DNA from: Erwinia psidii
Lineage (GTDB): Bacteria > Pseudomonadota > Gammaproteobacteria > Enterobacterales > Enterobacteriaceae
Direction: 5' to 3'
Length of the DNA stretch: 64,000 nucleotides
NCBI RefSeq assembly: GCF_003846135.1
Contig: NZ_RHHM01000001.1
Coordinates: 186,001-250,000 of the forward strand
Under the pieces are notes generated by a model, which worked only from the letters and a program-made list of their open reading frames with translations, searched no databases and had not been told where the DNA came from. Shown here in pieces: positions 52,418 through 64,000 of the stretch. Within the stretch, counting starts at the first letter, position 1. Each line of letters starts with the position of its first letter. Made by a program: the position numbers and the translations under genes.

Positions 52418-54075
52418 GGTGCTTTACCGCAATTTGCCAGCTGGTGCGCGCCATCGCCTTCCGCTACACAAAGTTCGACAAGCGTGGCCTGCTGGCGTTG
52501 CCATCCCTTCGCCACGGCGGCACTGAGTTCCTGAAAGCTTTGCGGTCTGTGGTAATGAAGCCCGAACATCTCGGCGGCAGGCGCAAAACTCACCTGCTGT
52601 GGCAGGGAGAAAAAGCGCTCCCGGCAGGCTTCGGGGGTTGGCAGCATACTGAAAATCTGCCCGCCGTTGTTGTTCACCACCATCACTACCATTGGCGCGC
52701 TGACCTGCCGCAACAGGGCCAGGCTGTTGAGATCGTACAGGGCAGAAAGATCGCCCAGCACCATCAGCAGCGCTCTGCCACTGCCTTTCTGCACGCCCAC
52801 CGCCGTGGCAATCAGTCCGTCAATACCACTGGCGCCCCGGTTGGCATAAACCGGATAGCCGGCAGGCAGTCTGGCAAAGGCGTTGATCAGTCGGATGGTC
52901 AGACTGTTGCCTGTAAACAGGCTGCCCTGTGGTGGCAGCAATTCCGGTAATCTGGCAGCCAGCTGGGCTTCGCCAAAAACACTTATCTCTTCAGAAATCA
53001 TCCGCTGTGCCTGCTCTGCCAGAGCGGAGAGTGGCTCACACCAGGATGGGCGGGAAATGGCCTGGTGCGCTGCCAACCAGTCAAGGATGCTGGCCACGAT
53101 CCGCTTGCTACGGTGATAAGCAGGATCGCGCTGGCCAGGCTGCCCATCAATCAACCAGAACGCCGCCGGTTTCAGCTCTGCCAGTCGGGAGGTGAGATGT
53201 TTCCCGGTAAGGTGAGCGCCAAACTGGACCACCAGCGCCGCCTGCCCCAGCGCGTCACATGCCGCTGGCTGATGTAACCAGCGTTCGGCACAAGGCAACG
53301 GGTTACCGGTGTGTGACTGCACGTCAGAAAGCAGTGGCCAGCCAAGCATGGCGGCCCACGCTGCCACCGCCACGCCCTCCTGCGGACTGACCTTACCCAC
53401 CACCACCAGCCCATTTTGCTGTCGCCAGTGCGCCCAGTCCGCCTGCACGGATAGCGGCAAGGTGACGGGCATAGCGGTCCACGGCTGGTCATCACACCAC
53501 CACTCACCCAGTTCATCATGCCATGCCTGCCAGGCGGCAGGGTCGCCACCGTAGAGCGGCTCGGCAAAGGGGCAATTCAGGTGCACCGCGCCAGCCCGAT
53601 GCTGTTGCAACAGGCCATCCACCACCGCCACCAGCCAGCGGGCGGGAATATCAGGAGAGGGGGAAGGAAGATTCAGCGCACCGGCAACGTGGCTGCCGAA
53701 CAACCCCGGCTGCTCAATAGCCTGATTGGCTCCACAGTTAATGAGTTGCTGCGGACGGTCGGCACTCAGCACGACAAGCCGCTCACCGGTCAGACGCGCT
53801 TCGGCCACCGCCGGGTGAAGATTAGCCACTGCCGTACCGGAGGTGACAATCACCGCGACTGGCTGGCGGGTTGTTTTTGCCAGCCCCAGTGCCAGATAGC
53901 CAAGGCCGCGCTCATCAAAGTGGGTATGACAGAAAAATTTACCGTTGTCGGCGGCGGCGAGGGTCAGCGGTGCAGATCGGGAACCGGGAGCGATACAGAG
54001 ATGCCGTACGCCATGCCGCGTTAAGGCTTCAAGGATGACGGCAGCCCAGCGACGATTGAAGATACTGTGTGACAT
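52414..54075 (-). CDS. menD: MenD, SEPHCHC synthase
   Basis: A thiamine-diphosphate enzyme that adds the succinyl semialdehyde unit from 2-oxoglutarate to isochorismate, the first committed menaquinone step. It has 553 residues with CIAPGSRSAPLTLAAA at the start, the ThDP glutamate region HTHFDERGLGYLALGLAK and the metal site GDLSALYDLNSLALL. It is first in the operon. In E. coli menF lies directly upstream; here the next upstream gene is elaB, so no isochorismate synthase is encoded at this locus. Confidence 0.97.
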   Translation of the reverse strand: MSHSIFNRRWAAVILEALTRHGVRHLCIAPGSRSAPLTLAAADNGKFFCHTHFDERGLGYLALGLAKTTRQPVAVIVTSGTAVANLHPAVAEARLTGERLVVLSADRPQQLINCGANQAIEQPGLFGSHVAGALNLPSPSPDIPARWLVAVVDGLLQQHRAGAVHLNCPFAEPLYGGDPAAWQAWHDELGEWWCDDQPWTAMPVTLPLSVQADWAHWRQQNGLVVVGKVSPQEGVAVAAWAAMLGWPLLSDVQSHTGNPLPCAERWLHQPAACDALGQAALVVQFGAHLTGKHLTSRLAELKPAAFWLIDGQPGQRDPAYHRSKRIVASILDWLAAHQAISRPSWCEPLSALAEQAQRMISEEISVFGEAQLAARLPELLPPQGSLFTGNSLTIRLINAFARLPAGYPVYANRGASGIDGLIATAVGVQKGSGRALLMVLGDLSALYDLNSLALLRQVSAPMVVMVVNNNGGQIFSMLPTPEACRERFFSLPQQVSFAPAAEMFGLHYHRPQSFQELSAAVAKGWQRQQATLVELCVAEGDGAHQLANCGKAP

Positions 54076-54220
54076 AGCCCACCCCGAATCAAATCAGTCG
54101 GGTGAGTATAGTCGCGTGTTTCAGGCCTGATTTTGATTTAAGCCAGGATTGACAAGGTTTGCGGCCAGATGAAAGTAAGACGGGCACCTTAAGAGTGCCC
54201 GTCAGACTACCGTGGTAAAA

Positions 54221-54532
54221 TCAGCGACGCGCCAGCAGCAGGCCGATGACCAGACCAAGAGTGGCACCGACGCCAATCCCCTGCCACGGCTTCTCGTGAA
54301 CGTATTCATCCGCGCGGGAAACCGCCTGTCTGGCACGGTAATAGTAGGTATCAGACGCATTGCTGATGCGGGATTTCACCTCATTCAGTGATTTCTCTGC
54401 TTTGGCCTTCAGCTCGACATATTTCTGGTCTGCCGGATCGCCGGAAGATTTCAGAACTTCTTCAAGCGTTTCACTCAGCAGTGCCAGATCGTCATCAAGA
54501 CGCGTTTCCTGAGGTTCTGTTTTTGTAGCCAT
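54221..54532 (-). CDS. elaB: ElaB-like tail-anchored stress protein
   Basis: A 103-residue DUF883-family protein: a long amphipathic helix (DDDLALLSETLEEVLKSSGD to YVHEKPWQGIGVG) followed by a single C-terminal membrane anchor (ATLGLVIGLLLARR). E. coli ElaB and YqjD of this family associate with ribosomes and the inner membrane in stationary phase. A GGAG-type site precedes the ATG. Its place beside menD fits elaB, next to menF in E. coli. Confidence 0.92.
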   Translation of the reverse strand: MATKTEPQETRLDDDLALLSETLEEVLKSSGDPADQKYVELKAKAEKSLNEVKSRISNASDTYYYRARQAVSRADEYVHEKPWQGIGVGATLGLVIGLLLARR

Positions 54533-54644
54533 ACCGTCTCCTTGTGCAAATTGACTTCCTGAGTATAGACATTTTTAAGCGGGACGCAGGTGGCCCGGAC
54601 CAGGAATCGCCTGATAAGTGGCAGAGCGGGGGAAACAGGGCAAA

Positions 54645-54775
54645 AAAAACCGGCCACGACGGCCGGTGACCGGATAAGGTCTTAAAGGATGCTACGGGGA
54701 CGACAGAGCGGGTTGTTTCACAACCCTCTGCCCTGCGGTTTACAGGCGGTGAACCGACGGTGATGACCAACTGAG
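54645..54775 (-). ncRNA. Candidate small RNA upstream of elaB
   Basis: Read on the minus strand, there is a hairpin AGAGGGTTGT/ACAACCCGCTCT and then a Rho-independent terminator: ACCGGCC/GGCCGGT stem followed by eight T residues. No open frame on that strand ends here, so the terminator has no coding gene to serve. I cannot name a known RNA, and the promoter, which should lie above 54775, is not clear. Confidence 0.45.
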
Positions 54776-54860
54776 GTTGTCTGTCGGCTATGTTATCGAT
54801 AATATTTTTTTGCTAAAAGCGAATATAATTAGATTCACTCAACAAAAATTTTGCTCAATC

Positions 54861-55742
54861 ATGCTACGTGAACTGAAAACTTTTATCGCCATCAGCCAGA
54901 CCGGCACTTTTGCCGCCGCCGGGCAACAGATCGGCCTTACGCAATCCGCTGTCAGTGCGCAAATGCGCATCCTTGAGGCGGCGCTGGGGATGAAACTGTT
55001 TGACCGCTCCGGCCGGGCCGTCGCCCTCAACGCCAACGGAAATCGAGTGCTTCCACTGGCACAGGAAATCCTCGATCTTTTCAGCCGCATGGCGCAGCCG
55101 GAAAGCCTCAGCGAGTATCGTGGCGCAATTAAAATTGGCGCTATCGCCTCGGTGCAAACCGGAATACTGCCCGCCGTACTGGTCAGACTGCGTCAGCAGG
55201 CACCTTTTCTGGAAACCCGTCTGGTTCCGGGCGTCTCTTTCAGTCTGTTGAGCGAGGTGGATGCCGGCAATGTCGATGTGGCCATCGTGATCAAACCCGG
55301 CTTTGCACTGCCCAAAGATCTGTATGCCGAAACACTGCTGAAAGAACCTTTCGTATTAATTGCCCCACCGGAAGTGCCAGGGGATGATGCCATTACGTTA
55401 ATCCGTGACTATCCTTTTATCCGTTACGATCGCACCTCCTTTGGCGGGCGACTGGTCACTCAGTTTCTGCGGGAACAGCGTCTGGACCCAAAACTGGCGC
55501 TGGAAATTGATGAGATAGACGCCATTGCCCGGATGGTTGAAATGCGTCTTGGTGTGGCGCTGGTGCCGCTGACAGGCTTGTGGATTGACCGTCCGGCAGC
55601 GGTGCGCATCGTGCCCCTGGGCGGACTGACTTTTTATCGTGAGCTGATTGTGGTGATGCGCCACGCCAACCGCCAGGCAACGCTACACCAGTTTATAAAC
55701 CGCGTGTTACAGCAGGATGTGGGGGGCGGAAAGCGCGGTTAA
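54861..55742 (+). CDS. LysR-family transcriptional regulator
   Basis: A helix-turn-helix regulator with an effector-binding domain. I place the start at ATG 54861 (MLRELKTFIAISQTG), giving 293 residues, the usual family size; a TTG at 54777 would add 28 residues unlike the family. The DNA-binding segment (TFAAAGQQIGLTQSAVSAQMRILEAALG) is typical, and the substrate-binding domain runs from about 90. The target is unknown; the neighbour opgD is on the same strand 200 bases downstream. Confidence 0.88.
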   Translation: MLRELKTFIAISQTGTFAAAGQQIGLTQSAVSAQMRILEAALGMKLFDRSGRAVALNANGNRVLPLAQEILDLFSRMAQPESLSEYRGAIKIGAIASVQTGILPAVLVRLRQQAPFLETRLVPGVSFSLLSEVDAGNVDVAIVIKPGFALPKDLYAETLLKEPFVLIAPPEVPGDDAITLIRDYPFIRYDRTSFGGRLVTQFLREQRLDPKLALEIDEIDAIARMVEMRLGVALVPLTGLWIDRPAAVRIVPLGGLTFYRELIVVMRHANRQATLHQFINRVLQQDVGGGKRG

Positions 55743-55957
55743 AAATAAATAAAATCAGTCAGAAAGACAGCTTTACCAGGAATTTTCTGGTAAGTTTTTA
55801 ACGACTGAATTATCCCATACATCGGCTGTCGTACTTCGTTCTGACCTGATCAACCATTCAGGAAAGACAGGCTGTTTTAAGCTCAAGGGTAAGGCTCTGA
55901 GCGCAATGGTACGACAGTCACTACCCACTCCGTTCAGCAAAGGAAATGGCTTCTGGC

Positions 55958-57610
55958 ATGAATAGAAGAATGTTTATGAAAGCGTCAATGGCTTGTGCTG
56001 CGGTCAGCGGCATGTCCGGTTTATCCACCCTGTTTGCTCAGGCCGCCTGGGCAGATGGTGATATTGCCGACGGCTCCGCAAGGCAATTTGATTTTGACGT
56101 GCTCAAAAAAATGGCCGCCGGTATGGCAAAAAACGCCTGGGGTGGCGCGCCCGCTCCCCTGCCGGACACACTGGCTACGCTGACACCACAGGCCTACAAC
56201 GAAATTCAGTACGACGCCAATCACTCACTGTGGAATGGCCTTGCCGATCGTGAACTTGATGTGCAGTTCTTCCATGTTGGCATGGGCTTTAAGCGTCGTC
56301 TGCGCATGTTCTCGGTGGATGAAAACCGCCAGGCGCGTGAAATCCACTTCCGTCCTGAACTGTTTAACTACAACGACGCCAAAGTTGACACCAAACAGCT
56401 GGAAGGGAAAACCGATCTCGGCTTCGCGGGCTTTCGCGCGTTTAAAAAACCCGAACTGGCCAGCAGGGATATCGTTTCTTTTCTGGGAGCCAGCTACTTC
56501 CGTGCGGTAGACGAAACCTACCAGTATGGTCTGTCTGCAAGGGGCGTGGCGGTGAATACCTTTGGCAGCAAGGAAGAGTTCCCGGACTTCACCGCTTTCT
56601 GGTTTGAAACGCCAAAAGCGCAAGACACCACCTTCACCGTTTATACCCTGCTGGATGGTCCCAGCTGTACAGGTGCCTTCAAATTCATCATTCACTGTGA
56701 AGAGAAACGCGTGGTGATGGAGGTTGAAAACCACCTTTATGCCCGTAAGGACATTGAACAGCTGGGCATTGCGCCAATGACTACCATGTTCAGCTGTGGT
56801 AATAACGAACGTCGGATGTGCGACACCATTCATCCACAGATCCATGACTCTGACCGCCTGGCCATGTGGACCGGCAGTGGCGAGTGGATTTGCCGTCCGT
56901 TAAACAACCCGCAACGTCTGACTTACAATGCCTATCGCGATGAAAATCCGCGAGGGTTCGGCATGTTACAACTCGATCATGACTTCCAGGATTATCAGGA
57001 TGTGATTGGCTGGTATAACAAGCGTCCCAGCCTGTGGGTAGAACCGGTGGGCAAATGGGGCAAAGGCGCGGTTAATTTGATGGAGATCCCCACAACCGGT
57101 GAAACGCTGGATAACATCGTCTGCTTCTGGCGTCCTGATGATGCAATCAAAGCGGGCAGCGAGCACAGCTTCAGCTATAAATTGTACTGGAGTGGATTAC
57201 CCCCGGAACGCAGCAGCCTGGCACGGGTGAATGCGACCCGAAGCGGCATGGGCGGTTTTCCTGAGGGCTGGGCACCGGGTGAACATTACCCGAATGTCTG
57301 GGCGCGTCGTTTCGCGGTGGATTTTGTCGGCGGCGATTTGAAGGCCGCTGCCCCCAGGGGTATAGAGCCAGTGATCAACGTCACTTCCGGCAGCATTAAG
57401 CAGGTGGAGATCCTCTATGTGGAACCAATTAACGGCTACCGTATCCTGTTTGACTGGTATCCCAACAGTGACTCCGTTGAACCGGTGAACATGCGTCTGT
57501 TCCTGCGTAGCAAAGCAGACACCCTGAGCGAGACGTGGCTGTATCAGTACTTCCCGCCGGCGCCGGACAAACGGAAATACACCGATGACCGTCAGATGAC
57601 GGCAGGCTAA
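55958..57610 (+). CDS. opgD: OpgD, periplasmic glucan biosynthesis protein
   Basis: Shapes the backbone of osmoregulated periplasmic glucans. A Tat signal ([11 protein letters not shown]) ends near an AWA-D site; from 55958 the protein has 550 residues, matching E. coli OpgD (MDRRRFIKGSM), whereas ATG 55946 would add four residues and is closest to AAAGG. The OpgG/OpgD domain is complete: [43 protein letters not shown]. Such glucans are virulence factors in plant-pathogenic enterobacteria. Confidence 0.95.
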   Translation: MNRRMFMKASMACAAVSGMSGLSTLFAQAAWADGDIADGSARQFDFDVLKKMAAGMAKNAWGGAPAPLPDTLATLTPQAYNEIQYDANHSLWNGLADRELDVQFFHVGMGFKRRLRMFSVDENRQAREIHFRPELFNYNDAKVDTKQLEGKTDLGFAGFRAFKKPELASRDIVSFLGASYFRAVDETYQYGLSARGVAVNTFGSKEEFPDFTAFWFETPKAQDTTFTVYTLLDGPSCTGAFKFIIHCEEKRVVMEVENHLYARKDIEQLGIAPMTTMFSCGNNERRMCDTIHPQIHDSDRLAMWTGSGEWICRPLNNPQRLTYNAYRDENPRGFGMLQLDHDFQDYQDVIGWYNKRPSLWVEPVGKWGKGAVNLMEIPTTGETLDNIVCFWRPDDAIKAGSEHSFSYKLYWSGLPPERSSLARVNATRSGMGGFPEGWAPGEHYPNVWARRFAVDFVGGDLKAAAPRGIEPVINVTSGSIKQVEILYVEPINGYRILFDWYPNSDSVEPVNMRLFLRSKADTLSETWLYQYFPPAPDKRKYTDDRQMTAG

Positions 57611-57665
57611 GATAAGAAAACGTCGGGGCGGCTGAGTTACTGGCCCTGACGATACCGTCTGCGAC

Positions 57666-57699
57666 GATGTTCAGCCGTTTAACAAAGCGGCTGAACATC
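57666..57699. terminator. Hairpin between opgD and the GntR gene
   Basis: A perfect 12-bp inverted repeat (GATGTTCAGCCG / CGGCTGAACATC) with a 10-base loop, 55 bases after opgD. It lacks a T run. The rest of the 296-base convergent gap shows nothing recognisable. Confidence 0.5.
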
Positions 57700-57906
57700 A
57701 ACAGTATGTTGCCTCACGCCATCGGGCAACGTTGAAACCCACTCAGTTAACCGCAGTGCAACTCCGCCAGCACAGGTCCGTTTACTTTTTCCAGCCGCAA
57801 TCAGGTTGTAACCTGACCAGTGCGGTAATAAAAATGGCCGAACCACGGTTAAAAATGACGTTTTCACCCCACAATGGCAGATTATCAGGCCAGCCCACTG
57901 CTGGAT

Positions 57907-58638
57907 TTATATGCACAAAGACGAGGCGGCTATATTCTTACGTGGAACAAAAAAACGGACCGGATAATCAAGAGAATTAGAATAGTTTTCTGAAAAAATC
58001 ACCGGAATACTGCATGTATTAACAGACTGACTCTGTACTCTGATAACGGGATTGTTTTTTTTTAACTTTAATAAACTTGCTATTTCCCCTGAAGGTATTA
58101 AAGGTGAGTAATGAATATAGGCCCCGGAAATACTTACATGACAGTAGTTTTCAATATAATGATATAATGAGCCTCTGGCGTGCCGTAGCGTAAGTTCAGG
58201 GAATTTATTCACAGAGATCCAGGTATTTTCCAATTCTACGGGAGCATCATCAATCCATCTCAGTCTGGATATAAACCAGACTTTTTCGTTAAAATGGATT
58301 GCTAATGCGTTAGCTATTATCGGAGAAGCGGTCTGAACCTCGAAATGTAATATGTCATTTTTTATTTTTTTATTATCATTCGCCATAATCTCAGAGAAGC
58401 CTTTCAATCCTGTCAGATCATTCATAGCGGTAACATTATCGGATATAAAGTTACCTGAACCGTGTCTTTTTTCTAAGAGGCCGTCTTTCTCCAGCATTTT
58501 TAATGCTTTCCTCAGTGTATTTCTGGACACGTCAAACTGTCTGGCTAACTCATTTTCAGAAGGCAAACTATCCCTGTTTATAAGAAAACCCGCATTTATG
58601 CTGTTTTTCAGTAAAAAATAAATTTTTAAATACACCAC
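57907..58638 (-). CDS. GntR/HutC-family regulator of the beta-glucoside operon
   Basis: A repressor-type regulator with an N-terminal winged helix (LPSENELARQFDVSRNTLRKALKMLEKDGLLEKRHGSG) and a C-terminal UTRA effector domain (FISRLRWIDDAPVELENTWI to PVRFFV). The start is GTG at 58638, with GAGAGG six bases upstream, giving 243 residues; the longer frame to 58704 has no such site. It is divergent from the PTS operon, so it probably senses a phosphorylated glucoside. A small palindrome ACAG-N6-CTGT (58757-58770) in the intergenic gap is a possible operator. Confidence 0.88.
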   Translation of the reverse strand: MVYLKIYFLLKNSINAGFLINRDSLPSENELARQFDVSRNTLRKALKMLEKDGLLEKRHGSGNFISDNVTAMNDLTGLKGFSEIMANDNKKIKNDILHFEVQTASPIIANALAIHFNEKVWFISRLRWIDDAPVELENTWISVNKFPELTLRHARGSLYHYIENYCHVSISGAYIHYSPLIPSGEIASLLKLKKNNPVIRVQSQSVNTCSIPVIFSENYSNSLDYPVRFFVPRKNIAASSLCI

Positions 58639-58826
58639 TTTAAACCTCTCGAAAAGTCCATTTATAACAAAAGGATATATAAGAAAACAAAAGGGCTTGT
58701 GCAAATAATTTGCGTATTCTACACCTCTTTTCTACCTAATTTCTGTGAACGATATAACAGTACAACCTGTTTTTTAAAAAGAAACTTAAACAGTGAGAAA
58801 TTTAAAAATAAAAGAGGTAAGTCAAG

Positions 58827-59141
58827 ATGAAAAACATACTAATTATTTGTGCCTTGGGTATGTCTACCAGTATGTTAGTAAACAATATGAAAAAATACGC
58901 AGAATCTGAAAATATCGCCATAAATATTAATGCAATGGCGATCTCCGAAGCAAAAGACATTATTATCAGAAATGGTGCAGATGTTGTGATGCTTGGACCA
59001 CAGGTTCGCTATCAGAAACAGGAAATTGAAAAATTAGCGCTGGGAAATATTCCTGTCGAGGTTATTGATATGGCGAGTTACGGCAGAATGGATGGAAAAT
59101 CAGTATTACATCGCGCACTGCAACTTATGGCAGAAAGATAA
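58827..59141 (+). CDS. PTS cellobiose/lactose-family EIIB
   Basis: The phosphocarrier B component of a beta-glucoside permease, with the phosphocysteine in IICALGMSTS (Cys8). It has 104 residues, a normal size. GAGGTAAG precedes the ATG. It is first in an operon of EIIB, EIIC, EIIA, porin and GH1 enzyme. Confidence 0.93.
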   Translation: MKNILIICALGMSTSMLVNNMKKYAESENIAININAMAISEAKDIIIRNGADVVMLGPQVRYQKQEIEKLALGNIPVEVIDMASYGRMDGKSVLHRALQLMAER

Positions 59142-59170
59142 CCAATTTATGTGTGATATAAGGATATCTC

Positions 59171-60493
59171 ATGAGAATAATGGAAAGTATCGAACACAAC
59201 ATGGAAAAAATCCTTGTCCCTGTTGCAGTAAAACTAAACTCGCAAAAGCATATTGCCGCAATCAGGGACGCGTTTATTTTATTGTTTCCGATCACCATGG
59301 CCAGTTCTCTTATTATTCTGATTAACTTTGCCATACTTTCGCCGGATGGTTTTATCGCCAAATATTTACTACTGGGTGAATTTTTTCCCCACCTCAGCGA
59401 CGTCCAGCAGGTTTTTTCGCCGGTGCTGAATGGCTCCGTTAATATTATGGCGCTGATGGTTGCCTTTCTGGTAGCACGTAATCTGGCAATAAGTTATAAA
59501 CAGGACGATTTACTTTGCGGTCTGACTGCGCTGGGTGCTTTCTTTGTTATCTATACCCCTTATACAATTATTAATAATCAGGCTTACCTGACCACGAAAT
59601 TCCTCGGGCCACAGGGACTGTTTGTCGCCATCATTGTTGCCCTGCTTTCAGGTGAGATTTTCTGCCGTCTGGCACGTAACCCCAAAATAACCATTGCCAT
59701 GCCCGCCGCAGTGCCACCGGCGGTGGCCCGATCTTTCAGAGTACTGATCCCAATTACAGTGGTAATGATATTCTTTTCAATTGCTAATTATCTTCTGGCT
59801 ACATTTTCACCGGGCGGCGTGAACGAGTTAATTTATAATCTGATCCAGGCCCCGCTGAAAGATCTTGGCACCAACATAATTACGGTAGCCCTGCTTGGCG
59901 TTATCACTAATTTTCTTTGGGGAATAGGCATCCACGGCCCGAATACTTTAGCCACCATCCGGGAAACTATTTTCACCGAGGCAAATCTGGAAAACCTCTC
60001 CTGGGCCGCATCACACGGTACTACCTGGGGGGCACCCTATCCGGTGACGTGGAGCGGCATCAACGATGCTTTCGCAAATTGTGGGGGGTCCGGGATGACG
60101 CTGGGATTGCTGCTGGCCATCCTCATCGCATCACGACGTAAAGATTATCGCCAGATGGCAAAAATGGCGTTTGTTCCCGGCCTGTTCAATATCAACGAGC
60201 CAGTACTGTTCGGTCTGCCGGTGGTACTTAACCCTGTGCTGGTGATCCCGCTCATCCTTGTGCCGTTAGTCAATTCGCTGATTGGCTATTTCTTTATCCG
60301 CCTGCAAATTATTCCGCCGGTTGCCTACGCCGTTCCCTGGACCACGCCCGGACCACTGATCGCCTTTTTCGGTACCGGGGGCAACTGGATGGCGCTCTTC
60401 GTTGGCATACTTTGTCTGGTCGTTGCGACTTTGATCTATCTGCCTTTTGTCATCACAGCAAATAAAGTCACAGCTACTGCGAAAGTGGAATAA
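59171..60493 (+). CDS. PTS cellobiose-family EIIC permease
   Basis: The inner-membrane transport channel of the system. It has 440 residues and about ten hydrophobic segments, with the family blocks VAVKLNSQKHIAAIRDAFI, WGIGIHGPN and GLFNINEPVLFGLPVVLNP. ATG at 59180 is an alternative start. It is of the Chb/Cel type; the exact sugar (cellobiose, arbutin, salicin) cannot be told. Confidence 0.95.
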   Translation: MRIMESIEHNMEKILVPVAVKLNSQKHIAAIRDAFILLFPITMASSLIILINFAILSPDGFIAKYLLLGEFFPHLSDVQQVFSPVLNGSVNIMALMVAFLVARNLAISYKQDDLLCGLTALGAFFVIYTPYTIINNQAYLTTKFLGPQGLFVAIIVALLSGEIFCRLARNPKITIAMPAAVPPAVARSFRVLIPITVVMIFFSIANYLLATFSPGGVNELIYNLIQAPLKDLGTNIITVALLGVITNFLWGIGIHGPNTLATIRETIFTEANLENLSWAASHGTTWGAPYPVTWSGINDAFANCGGSGMTLGLLLAILIASRRKDYRQMAKMAFVPGLFNINEPVLFGLPVVLNPVLVIPLILVPLVNSLIGYFFIRLQIIPPVAYAVPWTTPGPLIAFFGTGGNWMALFVGILCLVVATLIYLPFVITANKVTATAKVE

Positions 60494-60519
60494 ATCAGAA
60501 ATGTACAGGGAGAGCAACT

Positions 60520-60831
60520 ATGTTTGCAGATGAGAATAGTGTGATGGAACTGCTTATTCACGCCGGCCAGGCACGTTCTGATGCGATGGAAGCCATTGCA
60601 GCGTCCCGTCAAAAACAGTGGCACGACGCTGAGCGGCTTTTAGTGAGTGCGGAACAACAATGCCATAAAGCGCATAAAATACAGACCACATTAATCAGCC
60701 AGGATGAAGGATGTGGAAAAATTAATGTCAATCTTATTTTGGTCCATGCACAGGACCATCTGATGACGGCAATGCTGTGTCAGGATCTGGCCAGAGAACT
60801 CATTGCGTTACGAAAAGAATTTTCGTCCTGA
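60520..60831 (+). CDS. PTS cellobiose/lactose-family EIIA
   Basis: The phosphocarrier A component, a trimeric helical protein of 103 residues. The phosphohistidine and metal site are in ILVHAQDHLMTAML (His76, Asp79). GGGAG precedes the ATG. The gap to the porin gene is about 50 bases. Confidence 0.94.
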   Translation: MFADENSVMELLIHAGQARSDAMEAIAASRQKQWHDAERLLVSAEQQCHKAHKIQTTLISQDEGCGKINVNLILVHAQDHLMTAMLCQDLARELIALRKEFSS

Positions 60832-60878
60832 TTTAACACGGCGACAGGGAAGAGAAATAACGATTCAACGGAGGATGA

Positions 60879-62525
<1,647 letters not shown>

Positions 62526-62560
62526 AAAATCATACCGGAGTAATCTGTGCAAAATTATAA

Positions 62561-64000
<1,440 letters not shown>

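Overview
The window looks like the chromosome of a plant-associated enterobacterium, most likely an Erwinia-type member of the Erwiniaceae. The housekeeping genes follow the Escherichia coli order (yojI, alkB, apbE, ompC, micF, rcsD, rcsB, rcsC, gyrA, then ubiG, nrdA, nrdB, yfaE, then yfaY, menECBHD, elaB). Several proteins have exactly the E. coli length (NrdA 761, NrdB 376, RcsB 216, MenB 285 residues). The accessory genes are an Hrp-type type III secretion system (T3SS) and a beta-glucoside utilisation operon. The species is inferred, not proven. LAYOUT. 1-17.2 kb: a hexanucleotide repeat, an EntD-like phosphopantetheinyl transferase, then yojI, alkB, apbE, a porin gene with a recognisable OmpR-type promoter, a micF small RNA, the Rcs phosphorelay and gyrA. 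17.4-35.75 kb: an AT-rich T3SS island inserted between gyrA and ubiG. Its leftward operon is hrpL-like sigma factor, GNAT acetyltransferase, HrpF-like protein, secretin. Its rightward operon is hrcV, hrpQ, hrcN, hrpO, hrcQ, hrcR, hrcS, hrcT, hrcU. A leftward gene encodes a multidomain effector-like protein with an ADP-ribosyltransferase-like C terminus. The last rightward operon is hrpA, hrpB, hrcJ, hrpD, hrpE and abuts ubiG. 35.8-40.8 kb: ubiG, nrdA, nrdB, yfaE. 41.0-47.0 kb: a 1833-residue protein with a dermonecrotic-toxin-like N region, four internal repeats and a C-terminal deaminase-like domain, followed by a translationally coupled small gene. 47.0-57.6 kb: yfaY, menaquinone genes, elaB, a candidate small RNA, a LysR regulator and opgD. 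57.9-64 kb: a GntR regulator divergent from a PTS beta-glucoside operon (IIB, IIC, IIA, porin, GH1 enzyme cut by the window end). HOW IT FITS TOGETHER. I found four sequences of the HrpL-promoter form (GGAAC/TGAAC, 17 bases, nCACYAA). They lie before hrcV, before hrpA, before the ADP-ribosyltransferase-like gene, and, outside the island, before the 1833-residue gene. The two large proteins also share a module of about 90 residues ahead of different toxin-like C-terminal domains. My main inference is that both are substrates of this T3SS under one HrpL-like sigma factor, and that the second carries a nucleic-acid or nucleotide deaminase with a cognate immunity protein or chaperone. The T3SS itself is unusual: HrcU lacks the NPTH autocleavage motif, no HrpP length-control gene is present, and the hrcC module is separated from hrpA-E and contains an acetyltransferase gene.
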